From positions 30,231 to 73,850 of the forward strand of contig NW_019091604.1 of NCBI RefSeq assembly GCF_001949145.1: a stretch of 43,620 bases of DNA. Reading direction: 5' to 3'. The stretch is from Acanthaster planci. Lineage: Eukaryota > Echinodermata > Asteroidea > Valvatida > Acanthasteridae. Position 1 is the stretch's first letter; every line of letters begins with the position of its first letter. The translations under genes and the position numbers were made by a program. Shown piece after piece: positions 18,139 through 28,555 of the stretch. The notes under the pieces are model-generated. The model saw nothing but the letters and a program-made list of their open reading frames with translations, did no database searches and was not told where the DNA came from.

Positions 18139-18429
18139 GTTTAATTCTTTTAAAATTTTACTCGACTTTCGCTTAATAGGTGTTTTATAAACAAAAGGTT
18201 GGTTATATTTACCGCCCACGTTTTCCACTTCGTCTGAATAAATCTGAGCAAACATAATCCACAATCACGACATGCGAGTTTGTAATTTATTATTGTCGTG
18301 TCGTCCACACGTCCAAAACATAATAAATAACAAACTCGCATGTCGTGATTGTGGATTAGTGTTTTCTGATGACCGTGGTGGCCAAGTAACTTTTACACCG
18401 GTTAGTTCATAAATCTCTTGATCTGTCAT
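18139..18429 (-). pseudogene. TFIIB-like factor, second copy, truncated and palindrome-scrambled
   Basis: It starts at ATG 18429 (MTDQEIYELTGVKVTW), matching the start of the gene at 17327. The zinc-ribbon CxxCG region (ACRDCGLCF) is present near 18245-18275 but is preceded by an inverted duplicate of itself, see 18255-18358. It continues in another frame (QIYSDEVENVGGKYNQPF, TPIKRKSSKILKEL) and stops where terminal repeat copy a begins at about 18139. The C-terminal two thirds are missing. Confidence 0.6.
18255..18358. repeat. Perfect 29-bp palindromic arms inside a viral gene remnant
   Basis: 18255-18283 and 18330-18358 are exact reverse complements (29 of 29), with imperfect extension of about ten more bases inward. 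The spacer is 46 bases. The right arm is out of place in the coding frame while the left arm encodes the zinc knuckle. This is best explained as a fold-back (template-switch) duplication. Confidence 0.9.
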
Positions 18430-18440
18430 TGTTTTATAAT

Positions 18441-19064
18441 ATTTTTTTTTAATATATATAGTCCATTTACTTAAGATAGTTATGAAGTCCTCTAGGGGAA
18501 CCCTAAATTTCTCATACTCTGGAGGTAATCCCGGATCCTGTAAAGTTAGCTCGTGAGAATCTTCGTCTTCTTCGGATTCTTCTTCATATTCATATTCATC
18601 TTCAGATTCTTCACTGTTTAAATGTACTTTTGCGGTTTCATCAATCATTAGGCCTAATTTTTCCAACCTCTTGTCTAAATCCGCTTTTGGTTTAAAGCCG
18701 TAGTCTCTAATAAATTTTAGTCTTTTATAATAGCCGTCATTTTGCTTGCAAATAAATATTAAAAATTCTTCGTTACTCAGACCTGTACCGAATTTACGCA
18801 ACGATAGCAAGAGGAGCAATCGAAGCACTCGGCACATAGTTGGCAGTCTTCACAATTTTGGCAGCTCTCGCAGAAATGACAATGTACGCTGTCGTAACAA
18901 TCTACGCAATCATAACAATATTCGACATCGAAGCAATCTTTACACAAACCAATACACTGTGTTTTTGAACAGTTGTACCAATCGTAGCTGCATATTACGT
19001 TATTGCACGCTTTTACGTTTTTGTCGAAGTGACAATTGAAATTTTTGTCGGTTAAACTTTTTAT
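18441..19064 (-). pseudogene. Cysteine-rich CxxC-repeat protein, second copy
   Basis: From an ATA codon at 19064, in the position of the ATG of the copy at 17896, the frame reads about 95 residues with Cys pairs (CYDCVDCYDSVHCHFCESC, CAECFDCSSCYRC) down to about 18780. A frameshift then leads into 18265-18837 with the Cys-free domain (KADLDKRLEKLGLMIDE) and an acidic run of Glu/Asp/Tyr near 18570-18615 that the first copy lacks. The native stop is gone, so the second frame runs on into the TFIIB-like remnant. Homology to the first copy is clear from the repeat and the shared C-terminal KLGLMID-like segment. Confidence 0.6.
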
Positions 19065-19193
19065 TTATATAAAAGTTTTTAAAATTTTTCTCCGTTTTTT
19101 GTAGCGACTTGGCTCGACATGTTTTTTATTAATAGTCCATTTATTTATGGCGGTTGTAAACATAGCGCAATCCGCCTTAAATAGAACCGCGTT

Positions 19194-19320
19194 ATAAATA
19201 GGTCGGGCGGTTGTGAAAGCGAGGGGAATTCCCTTTTTGTTTGAGAGTCACGAGTTGTTTACCGGGGTCAAAGGTCGAGGTGGGTGAATGGTGTGTGCGA
19301 AAGTGAAGGGTCTAGTCCAC
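19194..19320. repeat. Virus-like element terminal repeat, copy b
   Basis: Homologous to 17940-18138. It shares CACGAGTTGTTTAC and CCGGGGTCAAAGGTCGAGG. The right stem arm and the triplet terminus are not found before the assembly gap. It is upstream of the second Cys-rich copy, as copy a is upstream of the first. 19065-19193 between them is AT-rich with a small GGCGG/CCGCC hairpin. Confidence 0.6.
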
Positions 19321-19362
19321 TAATTCAAGCCCCATTGAAAAGAGTGTAAAATCAGCACCATT

Positions 19363-19491
19363 NNNNNNNNNNNNNNNNNNNNNNNNNNNNNNNNNNNNNN
19401 NNNNNNNNNNNNNNNNNNNNNNNNNNNNNNNNNNNNNNNNNNNNNNNNNNNNNNNNNNNNNNNNNNNNNNNNNNNNNNNNNNNNNNNNNNN
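19363..19491. other. Assembly gap (129 N)
   Basis: A run of unknown bases. The true length is unknown, and it sits in the repeated terminal region, where assembly collapse is likely. Confidence 0.99.
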
Positions 19492-19689
19492 CAACTTTCT
19501 CGAGCACTTAGGACCATTTTTCAACCGTAGTTTTTAGCCATTCTGCTCTCATATGAAAGTTCAAAGACCCAGGGCAACGATTTACACAATCTCATCATTT
19601 TGGGGGCCAAACAATCTCCTTTTTCAAAAGATATGGTGGGTGGGGGCACTTTTAATGCTAATGAGCTGGACAGAAATTCTCACTTGAAT

Positions 19690-19880
19690 TCGTGGTCTGC
19701 ACCCTGACGTGTGTAAGTGGTAAAAGCGCCGGGGTCAAAGGTCAAGGTGGGTAAAGTGGGAAGTCCCGGCGCTGGGGTGATGGGCCTGTGGGGGCGGTGA
19801 TGGGCCTGTGGTGGGGGCGGTGAAGCGTGAGAATGAAAGTGTAAAGGGGGCTGTGCCAGAACCCGCTTCCACTTACTACT
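19690..19880. repeat. Virus-like element terminal repeat, copy c, probable boundary to host DNA
   Basis: A third homologous copy. It has an 8-bp stem, GCGCCGGG (19726-19733) with CCCGGCGC (19765-19772), and GGGTCAAAGGTCA at 19732-19744. It ends in CCACTTACTACT at 19869-19880. No viral coding sequence is seen to the right, so the element/host boundary is placed here. 19492-19689 holds no recognised gene. Confidence 0.6.
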
Positions 19881-20182
19881 CATGTGTAAGTACGTTGTAT
19901 GTACTGTACACGTACAACGTTACAGCTAGCACCATAGTCAGCAGCCATCACAGACTATTCCAAATAACCCGCGAATTGGCGTTTTAGACTTAGTCTCCAG
20001 TCGCGCGTACTGCATGTTTCGCCAGAAATGGCTAGGCTGTAGTGTAAAAAAAAAAATACGCTGACCGTCCCGAAGGCAACTGTGAAAGACAAAATGCGAA
20101 TGTAGTCTGGTGCCTTGACCTGGTTGGAGATTTGTTTTGGTGAATCCCAAAAGCCCGAGTCGGTAGCCTGACGAAAAACAAA

Positions 20183-20208
20183 ATGGCGTTGTCCTTTGCC
20201 AAACTCAG
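20183..20208 (+). CDS. Possible first coding exon of a host gene
   Basis: An ATG at 20183 in a good context (AAAATGG) opens MALSFAKLR, and after 26 bases there is a CAG|GTTAGA splice-donor-like site. The preceding 250 bases are relatively CpG-rich for this region (GTCGCGCGTACTG near 19998, CCCGAGTCGG near 20155), as expected of a promoter. I could not find the next exon. Without it this is only a suggestion. Confidence 0.25.
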
Positions 20209-23039
20209 GTTAGAAAATTGAAGATTTCTTGCTTAAATGTTGTCAAAATTTACCTAAACTAGGCCCATCAAGATTGAGTAGTGGTTCCTTAAGATAGAAA
20301 TGTTAATTAGTTAGAAAAAATGGACTTTGTTTCCTTATTACAGGAACAGCTAGGGTGCTAATGGAATGGTAGTGAACCTACCTCCATGCTTAAAGGAACC
20401 AGGAAAAAGAAATATTGTGATAAATTTTACTAAAAACCCTTGGAATTGCATCTTTGGGTATCAATTTACCTCATTTTAAATGGTTGTTTTGCAATATTAA
20501 CCCATATTTTGATGCTTTTTTGTTTTTGTGTTAATGCATATTTGCATGTTTATGATATGAGCAGAACTATGGTGTCATCTAAGGCAAACAATCTCAATGT
20601 TGCACTGATTTGTGCACAGAAAATTTGTAGATTTTTTTAACCACAGCTATGGCATATTTTATTTTCTTGGGCAATTTACTGCAGTGTAAGTATATGGCAA
20701 TAATTCAGCAAAAATCCTTTTCAAAGAAATGTCTAAGATAGCAAATTTGGGATTCACAATTTAAACGTGAAAATATGCAACCTGAACCATGTTTCCTTGG
20801 ATTTACATCAAAGCAAAAATGCTTGGTCGATTTTTAATGTTTGAAAAAGTGCTACGTTTAGTTCTTGTAACTCAAAAAAGATGTTAAACAGTCTTCAGAC
20901 ATGGAAGAAGAGTACAGAGATACACAAAAAGTGATTCTTAGAAAAATTCATTTCTTAATTCCTTTAACTCTGAGATAGGCCTTACTCCATGTGACTTGTA
21001 CGTGGGAGACAAGGTTTACATGGCGTCGTAACGCTTTGGTTTTTGGAATCGAATTTTTGTGGTGAAATGGTTCACAGCCGTAAGAAAGAGCTATTAAATT
21101 AGATTTTCCCCTTGTCAGCATATTTGCATCTACTAAAAAAGGGATAACAACAGTTTCAGAGCATGATATGGAGTATTTAAAAAAAATGAGATTTTTGCTT
21201 TCCAATTTCTGGCTTCCACCAGTTGACTGTCGCTCCATTGATGCTGGTGTGTTTAACAGACAGGGCATGTGTTTAGCCCACCAATGATTGGGCTTCCTTG
21301 ATTGAAGTGGTGCCGTTCAGTGCAATCTTTGACAGTGCACAAATTTTTGAATTTGCGCAGCTTGTGCGGTTTTTCTTCGCAATTATTATTAGTTTGTGCA
21401 TATCAAATCTGGGCAGATAATGTTAAGCGCAGTCTTTGAATGTGTACAATTTTTGTGCCTTGAACTGTGCGATTTTATTAAAGGGAGTCATAATGGTTAA
21501 GGTTCGACGTGGCCTGGCCAGCGGCAAGGCGCAGGGATTTCAATTTCTTTTGAAGTCTTGAGTGGCAATATTCATCAAAATACTTGACTGGTGAAATTTC
21601 TTGAGGCTGGCTGATGAAATAGACTTGACAATTCATGCAAGATGTGTCGTTGATGTCAGTCTTACATACAACTGTTGCCTGTGGTCTATATATCCATACA
21701 ATATTTATCGCTGTGTGCAATTTTGAAGACAATATCTGCGGTTGCGCAAAATCTAGAAATTGCATGTTCAAAATGTTAAGTTTGTGTACTTTCAAAGATT
21801 GTACGTAATAGTTCCATTCTGGGGATTGTGTATTTAGGGCGCCCAGTTTTTGGTCATTTAATCTTGAAAAACCAGTAAGCCTCCCCCCAATCAAAGGCAA
21901 CCCTCTCTTTATATCGCTGACCCTGTTTTATCTTTTTCTAATTTTGAATTATAAATTGTGAAGAAATGTGACTTTCTCACTGGAAACAACCATTTCTAAG
22001 TCACACAGAGTAGTGACTTAGAGTTTTCTAAGTAATCCTTACCATGGAAGATCAACAGCGTAGTGAGTGAGTATACATGTATCACTAATTCGAGTAACTT
22101 GGACTCAACAAATTGCCTCTTTTATCAGTTGAACATGGTCGGTGATGGTGAACTCCTAGAATCTTCCACAGGCCTTGTGTACCATTAACTGATTCTCCTC
22201 AAAACGGCAATTGGTAGAGTCATTGTTACTTGGACTTGTACTTTGCTAGCTGTAAGGTTTGTATAAAACCTTACAGTTCTGGAAAATTGTAAGAAAATTA
22301 TGTAACACCGCAAACCTGGGCTCTTTTTACAAGGCACCAGGCCTGGCTGAAATATTCCAGCATCAATAGATGTTATCTGTCAGATTAGAGTAGGCCCCAG
22401 ACAGTCCTTTGTGTGGGTCTAAGTGTCCAGTAAATGAAGATAAGAATTTTTAAAGAATTTTGAAAACAGAAAAAATAATAATTATCCCCTCCCAGCATCA
22501 TTAACATTGATGACAGCCACCTGGCGCAAAGTGGTTAATTCTCAGTCCGTCTTGTGTGTGAGAGACACTATATTTTCAAAATTTAAACTTATAATTTGGA
22601 CCTACACTTACTGGATTGATGAAAGTGATGACCCTTTTAATTTCCTAGTTCTGGACAGGTTTAACTTTAACCAGTTCCTAAATTGCCTCAAAAACTAACA
22701 TAAAAAAGTAATCAAGCAAACAATCCATTTTTAACTAGAACCACTGTAACAAGCTGATCTTTTAATGAAGGATTTCTTAATTTAGTGAAAGTTAATTTAC
22801 ATTCCAAAATTCCAGTGAATTAGAAAGGAGAACTTGCACAAATTTCAATGCGCTAGCAAGTGATAGCAGTCAAATTATTTCCCATTACATGTACCTGGTA
22901 TCACACATACATGTAAGTGCAGATCCAGTACTATGGCACAGTGCAGGCCTGAAGAATTCCAAATTTGAGAACTACTGTAACACCCGACTGATCAGCTTCT
23001 TGGTTGTCTTGCTCAACTTACTGCAATGGAAAATACTCT
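20209..23039. other. Host non-coding DNA, no gene recognised
   Basis: AT-rich sequence. Open frames here are short and show no domain. Two perfect small hairpins are present: TCTAAGTCAC/GTGACTTAGA at 21995-22022 (loop 8) and CTGTAAGGTTT/AAACCTTACAG at 22250-22276 (loop 5). Nothing else was identified. Confidence 0.6.
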
Positions 23040-24860
23040 ATTCCGAGTCTATATCATCATCTTCACCTCAGTCACTGTAGTCACTCTCTGTCTCCATGTG
23101 ATTATTGGTGCATTTACAGCATTGACACAATCCTGTATAGTAGACAAGTGCTTTCTTGCAGGAGCAGTATTTAGAATTACACTGACCCTTCTTACAGCTG
23201 CAATATACAAAGCCCAAGACTGGTGCAGGGGCAATGGGAATCCTAGACCAATTGATAAGCAGATGGTCATCCTTGAGATTCCAACTGTGGAGGTGTGGTG
23301 ATGGTGGACAGATGTTTGTGCTTCATACAAGACTTGCGAATTTGTGTCTGGTAATTTGCACGCATAATTGAAGATGCAAACTGTCTTTGTTTGGTGGCAA
23401 ACGGGTCTCCATCTTTGCACAGTGGAAGGCACCGTAGCAAGCAATATTTACATTGTTGTAGTCTTTCCACCTATACACCTTCAGATGACTCCAATTCCAT
23501 GATTATTATCAGATTTACACTTACCCAGTAGGTGTTAAGTCATACCCGGTATGTGTGTACTTAAAAAATAAGTGGTAGCTGGATGTGGAATTCATGTTGA
23601 GAAAACACATAATATTTCTTCACTGAAGTCGTCATTTACCAGCATGGTAAAGACATGCTTTGAAAAATTTCGTGACTCTTTTGGAGTTGTTGTGTGGCAA
23701 GTGCTGTATCATGCTTGAGCATCAGTGAATGAGCAACACAATGGCTGAATCTATTTAACAAATGCTGGATCTTGGCCGAACCACTAAGATGGTGTATTGT
23801 CATACCAAGTACAACATGTTTTGGCATGAGCTTCCTTCCAAGGAATGAAAAACTGATTATGTCATGGGCAATGGAAATGGCCTTATTCATGCTGTCATTT
23901 TCCAGAGCAACTTTCTCTGTTGAGAAGTCCTCTGCTGCACCAGTGCACCATGCCAGGAAATTTAGAAATTCCACTGGGATCATATTCAAACAATTGTCTG
24001 AAGTCAGACTAGCTGCAGTTGGGGGCTAGTCAGTCAACTCCCGAATAGCACTCATACTGCTCGTGATGTGCAAAACACAGCGATAAAGCTGAGCAAGTAC
24101 CTCATGTTATGTCATTCTGTGAGGAGTGGGATCTTTGCACTCAGACTCACACTCTGAAGAGCTTGAATCAGTATTGTTAGCATAAATGCTAACTCCCACT
24201 TTTTCAGACATAGATGGCATTAGAACCAGTTCACCAGCACAAGACTGGGTTGAAGTGAACTGCAAATGTGGGTACCTGTGCACTTTCAACTGGAAGTTTC
24301 GACAATCACTGATGTTGATGTGGTCAATGTCGGAAGAGTATTTGATGAAAACTGTTGTCAACGAATTAATTTTCATACCTTCACCACCATCAGTTGTCCT
24401 TTTCTGAAATACCTCTGCACAGAATCTGTCAATTGATACAGTAAGTACCCTCAGAGATTTCTCCTAATACAGCCACACACTTCACATACACCTTATAACA
24501 AGATGCATGGTATCGTACCTCCAGGCATACATGATCCCTTGTTCCAATCTGTGTTAGGATGCGCTTATCATTTTTTAGCTCGGCAGTTTGAAGCAGCCTT
24601 TCAGCATTGGTTTCGCAGGTAACCTTGCGCTTCCGATCAAGTCAGTTATCCTCTTGGTACCCTGGCAAATGATGCACTGATATACATGTAGAGTTACTTA
24701 TGGCATGACCTTCTGGGTGCCTTGCTGCTCTGGCTACATCCAAATGCTGATGGCAAGGTGTGTTTTTCCAGTAGTCCATCAAGTTTATTGCTGCTTGGCT
24801 GGTCTTTGGCAAGTGCAGGAGGTCAACGAAGCTCTCAAGATAGTCATAAGTATAGGGTTC
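23040..24860 (-). pseudogene. Multicopy invertebrate protein with N-terminal zinc finger and C-terminal Cys-rich tail, decayed
   Basis: Reading leftward: a C-x2-C finger half (CIICQG, near 24660-24680) and its His/Cys partner (RYHASCYK, near 24490-24515). A likely intron has a donor after CYK (AAG|GTGTAT) and an acceptor TTCTGTGCAG|AGG near 24410. Then come MKINSLTTVFIKYSSDID and onward (24376-24107), a stretch with in-frame stops, and 23989-23636 with VEFLNFLAWCTGA, GRKLMPKHVVLGMTIHHLSG and IQHLLNRFSHC. The end has SRIPIAPAPV and a Cys-rich tail (CSCKKGQCNSKYCSCKKA, near 23130-23200). I remember similar uncharacterised proteins in many copies in marine invertebrates, with no function known. 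Internal TGA/TAG codons near 24040-24120 and frame changes indicate a pseudogene. Confidence 0.55.
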
Positions 24861-26520
24861 TAAAATTTTGAGGTGGACGGGTGCTACGCCCCAACTGTGT
24901 CCACAGTGCGATCTATATTTAGGCCAGTCTCAACTATAGTTGGTCTGGAAATAATGCTGCTTTACACTCTGCTGATGGTGAAATATTGGCAAATTATACA
25001 ACAAGATTGAAGATCGACTGATTGCACTCAACATAACCCAACAAAACTATAGTCTAAATAACTAGGTCCCCAAAATTGCCTTTTTTAACATTTGGATACA
25101 GGTGATAGTGGGGTCCTGGAGAAATTCATAGGAAAGTCGTCCATGGACCATAACAGTCCTCATATTTGATTTATTGAAATAAGGCACGAATAAGAACAAA
25201 AACTTTCAGAAAATATGAATTTAAGCTGGTCATTCCAAATCCACAGTCATTTTGTGTACAAAATAATCACAATTTCCTCAGCATTACAGGTGTACAAAAT
25301 ATCCCAAAACATCTCAAAACATCCCTGCTTCAAATCAATATTTCTTTGGTTGCAGAGTCCGATGATGCAAACTTATCAAAATATTTCGTATGACTCCCTC
25401 TCCAAGATCACTTAAAAAAGAAAGCAGAAAAAATTGTCTAAAAATGTATGAGCCTCCCCACCCTAGGGAGTTAATGTTACATGTACATGTAATTCACTCA
25501 TCCATGATTCGGTCACGATCTGCTACCATTGGGCATACCCGAATCGAACCCTCAGCGTTCAGTCAATGTCAGCTTATCTCGAAATGTGAAGAGAGATTTC
25601 ACTTTTCGCTCACATAAGTAAACTTTACAGCTTTACATGTACTGTACATTCCAACTCCCTTAGTTGCCTGCAGCATACATGTACCTACAGTTTAACATGG
25701 TTATAAAGCAGTAACTCACACCTACATGTACATATACCAATTCCTCTCTTTTCAGAAAAACGCTGGTAGAATCGACGATGGTATCCATATCCATATCCGT
25801 TTTGCAATTTCCCTCTGCAAGTCATCAAACTCCTTCCATATGTCGGCATATTTTTAATATTTCGCCAATGAAACATTGCTGAAGAGATATATTGGCCCTT
25901 TTTCCTTGATAATGCAATGACAAGCACAATTTCGGTCACCTGGTGCGCTGGTGCTGCCATGTTGATTGCATTATAATATGGCACGGAAGATGCACTCCCA
26001 TTGGCCGGAATTATTTTGATAAAAACTGCCCTGCTTTAATCAGCAAACATTTTTTTTTGGTAGAACATTTATTCAGCAAGAATACTTAAACAAATATATT
26101 AAAATCCTTCACCCCTTTGGCTGTAGCACTGTGAAATGATAGCCCCCTTGGGCTCAGGGCCTACAATTGATGGTTCCATTACTTTTTAGGCCTACTATGC
26201 TGTTTAACCTCGTTGCACATACATGTACTGGTGTCCACTTCTGTGGTAATGGCTATTAGCCACATTGAGTGTGCCAGTTTTTCTTACTCCCTGTTTAATG
26301 TTGAGACCATCCTAAAAGAAAAGTTGCACAAGAAGAACTTTATCAACAAGCACTTTAAACTATTAAAAAAAATTTACAGTTTTTGTCTGTTTGTTCACAG
26401 AACGTACGTGCACAAAAATAAGCACTTGTATGAAAGGTTATTCCAATTTGTATTTGAATTTCCAGCTTGAAATGTACTGCGTACCTCCGCTTTCCTTGTG
26501 ACTTTTGTTAAGACCAGTGG
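24861..26520. other. Host non-coding DNA, no gene recognised
   Basis: Only short non-conserved open frames. Several ACATGTACATGTA-like palindromes occur (for example near 25478-25492 and 25675-25683). The last part, up to 26520, would be 5' UTR or promoter of the exon that follows, if that exon is real. Confidence 0.6.
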
Positions 26521-26829
26521 ATGACAATGGACAAATGTGAGGAGTCTCAAGATGTGGACATAGCTATTCTTTCTGATGATGAGCAGCCAAAAAGTATCAC
26601 TGATGGTGGTGAGACACTACCTCACTTCCAGTTCTTTGATGGACAAGGAGCTGCACATAACAGCACTGACAGACCAATTGAGGGTTTTGTGGCTCTCAAA
26701 ATAACTTACGAGCATGTCTTCAGAAAACAGCGAGAAAAGACCAGGCTGTTGCAGCAGAAAAATCAACAACTTGTTGCGGAGCTCAAGCAGCTAAGAAAGG
26801 AAAGCAAGAGCTCAAGATGCCATTTAATG
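26521..26829 (+). CDS. Probable first coding exon of a coiled-coil adaptor-like host gene
   Basis: The ORF starts MTMDKCEESQDVDIAILSDD; the second ATG (26527, ACAATGG) has the better context. After an acidic N-terminus comes HFQFFDGQGAAHN, then a helical coiled coil (LKITYEHVFRKQREKTRLLQ, QKNQQLVAELKQLRKESK). At 26829/26830 there is a donor-like ATG|GTAGGA, and the frame ends soon after. The acidic/hydrophobic start followed by a short coiled coil resembles the N-terminus of TBK1-binding adaptors (TANK/AZI2 group), but the resemblance is weak. A 1.05-kb transposon starts 51 bases after the presumed donor. No later exon was identified. Confidence 0.4.
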
Positions 26830-26880
26830 GTAGGACAAACATAATTTTATTTGTTTAAATAAATATTCTTCAGAGTTGTC

Positions 26881-27928
26881 CTACGGAAGCGTACATAGGA
26901 CATGATTGAAAAAAATTTTTCTGCCTTCTATTTTGCCCGGATGGATTACTATTTCGCCCGGGCAGATTACTATTTGGCCCAGGCGGATTACTTATTTTGC
27001 CCGGGCGGATTACTTACTTTGCCTGGAGCTGATTAGTATACCAGGAGACTGGGTGTACAAGTACATAGTCACTCACTTTTTGCAGGGGATGTCTTGATTT
27101 GAAACTTTCTGTCTGTCACGAGTAAGTCCCTCTTTTTAAGGGGGATCAAAAGGCCGACTCCTAAACAATATGCATGTAGCTTGTTCCAAACCAACAAAAA
27201 CTTGATATCCAAGAAATAGATTTGTTCTGCCATGGCCGCCCAAAATAATGCTGATTTTACTCAGAAGAAATGGACACACACACGTAGAAGGAAAACCTAA
27301 TCATTAAACCAATTGGGTTGATTCAATCCGGGATAGCCCCAAACATTGTTATTTTCCTGGGGACTCCACAAACTAAAACAAGTTAATTACAAATGAACAA
27401 AGAACAAAAGCACCAATTTATATTTAATTGCCATGTAAGTTACCAATTACTGCATTAAAATTACCATAAGTATTAAAACAGATCCTGAAAGTCCAGAAAT
27501 TTGATTTATATAAATTTAGTGATGCCACCAATGCTGTCCCTTTGAATATAAGTACTATCAATTTAAGGTGCTTCAGGTTTTATGGATAAAATGTTTGATA
27601 AATTCATAAGTGTAATTTTCAATCAGTTCTATTGACATTCCCATTAACTTAATCTGTGGAGGAAAGGTGATTAATTAGGAGAATATCTCTGCCTTTGCTA
27701 AATGCAGGAGTAAGAGCGCACTTCATGAGTCACTTTGCATCTTTGCCACAATGGCGCGCAAAAATGTCGGAACAGTCTATCTGAGTCAACCCCCCTCCCC
27801 GAAAAGGAAATCATCCCGCATTGTGACACACAAATCTACACCACTCCCTAGGTGGATCACTATTTTGCCCCGGGCAAAATAGCAGGCCCAATTTCTTTTT
27901 TCAGGCATGTCCTATATACGCTTCTGTA
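26881..27928. mobile_element. Non-autonomous TIR DNA transposon, 1.05 kb, with TTGTC target duplication
   Basis: The left end begins (C)TACGGAAGCGTACATAGGA and the right end is the inverse, with TCCTATATACGCTTCTGTA finishing at 27928. The arms remain similar for about 60 bases, into ATTTTGCCCGG. The 5-bp TTGTC occurs directly before (26876-26880) and after (27929-27933), as expected of a target-site duplication. No transposase ORF is present. The superfamily is undetermined. Confidence 0.75.
26925..27035. repeat. Tandem repeat of about 22-bp units inside the TIR element
   Basis: About five imperfect units resembling ATTTTGCCCGGGCGGATTAC lie just inside the left TIR. A single palindromic version (ATTTTGCCCCGGGCAAAAT) lies near 27870, inside the right TIR. 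Confidence 0.8.
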
Positions 27929-27933
27929 TTGTC

Positions 27934-28555
27934 TTTGCCACTGTAAACTGTTGTCATTTTTCCCCTTTACATTACAACAACAGTTGTAGCACCAGCTCAT
28001 GTTCCTGTAATATCTGGCATTTGACATGATCATAGGCTAGCTTGGGAGTGCTAGCATGCATCCCAGGCCTTTAAAATGACTAGCATGGTCAGTACTTGTT
28101 CCATATCACTGTGCATGGACAGAAGTGGACCAGCCAGGGTGCCATGTGTGGTACCAGAACAATAGGAATTACCCCACATGGAACATTTGTTGTACTTTTT
28201 GGGTGCATAGATGGTAACCCCACAAGAATTTCACATAATAAATGTTTGGAATTTACTCATAAGGGAATTTCCACAGTATACTTATTCGTCACAAAATAAA
28301 TCATTTCACATAGGGGACATTTGGTCAAAATGTCAACCCAGGAAAGACAGCCTGGTTTAAGTGGAAGTGATTTGGAAACTGCCTTTCACACACTAATTTT
28401 TAGTACACGAGAATAAAGGAAATATCTCACAAAAATACAAATGTAAGGAATGGTGTGTGTGTGCAGCAGCTACAGTCTGAGAAAACTGCACTTTGCTCAA
28501 TGACTTACTGTAAAATGTGCACATTTCAACCTAGAAGTAAAATCACGAAAATATC
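27934..28555. other. Host non-coding DNA, no gene recognised
   Basis: AT-rich sequence with only short open frames. This would be intronic if the exon at 26521-26829 is real. Confidence 0.55.

Noticed and set aside
18265-18837. 190-aa minus-strand open frame taken as one gene
   Set aside because: It fuses the shifted tail of the second Cys-rich copy, the start of the TFIIB-like remnant and an inverted-repeat artefact. Comparison with 16764-17896 shows separate genes.
21280-21910. Possible small TIR element suggested by TTGATTG-like words at both edges
   Set aside because: The matching words are too short and imperfect, and no target duplication was seen.
23049-23444. 131-aa minus frame (MLATVPST...)
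   Set aside because: The Cys-rich tail in a neighbouring frame is the recognisable coding sequence; this frame is a shadow.
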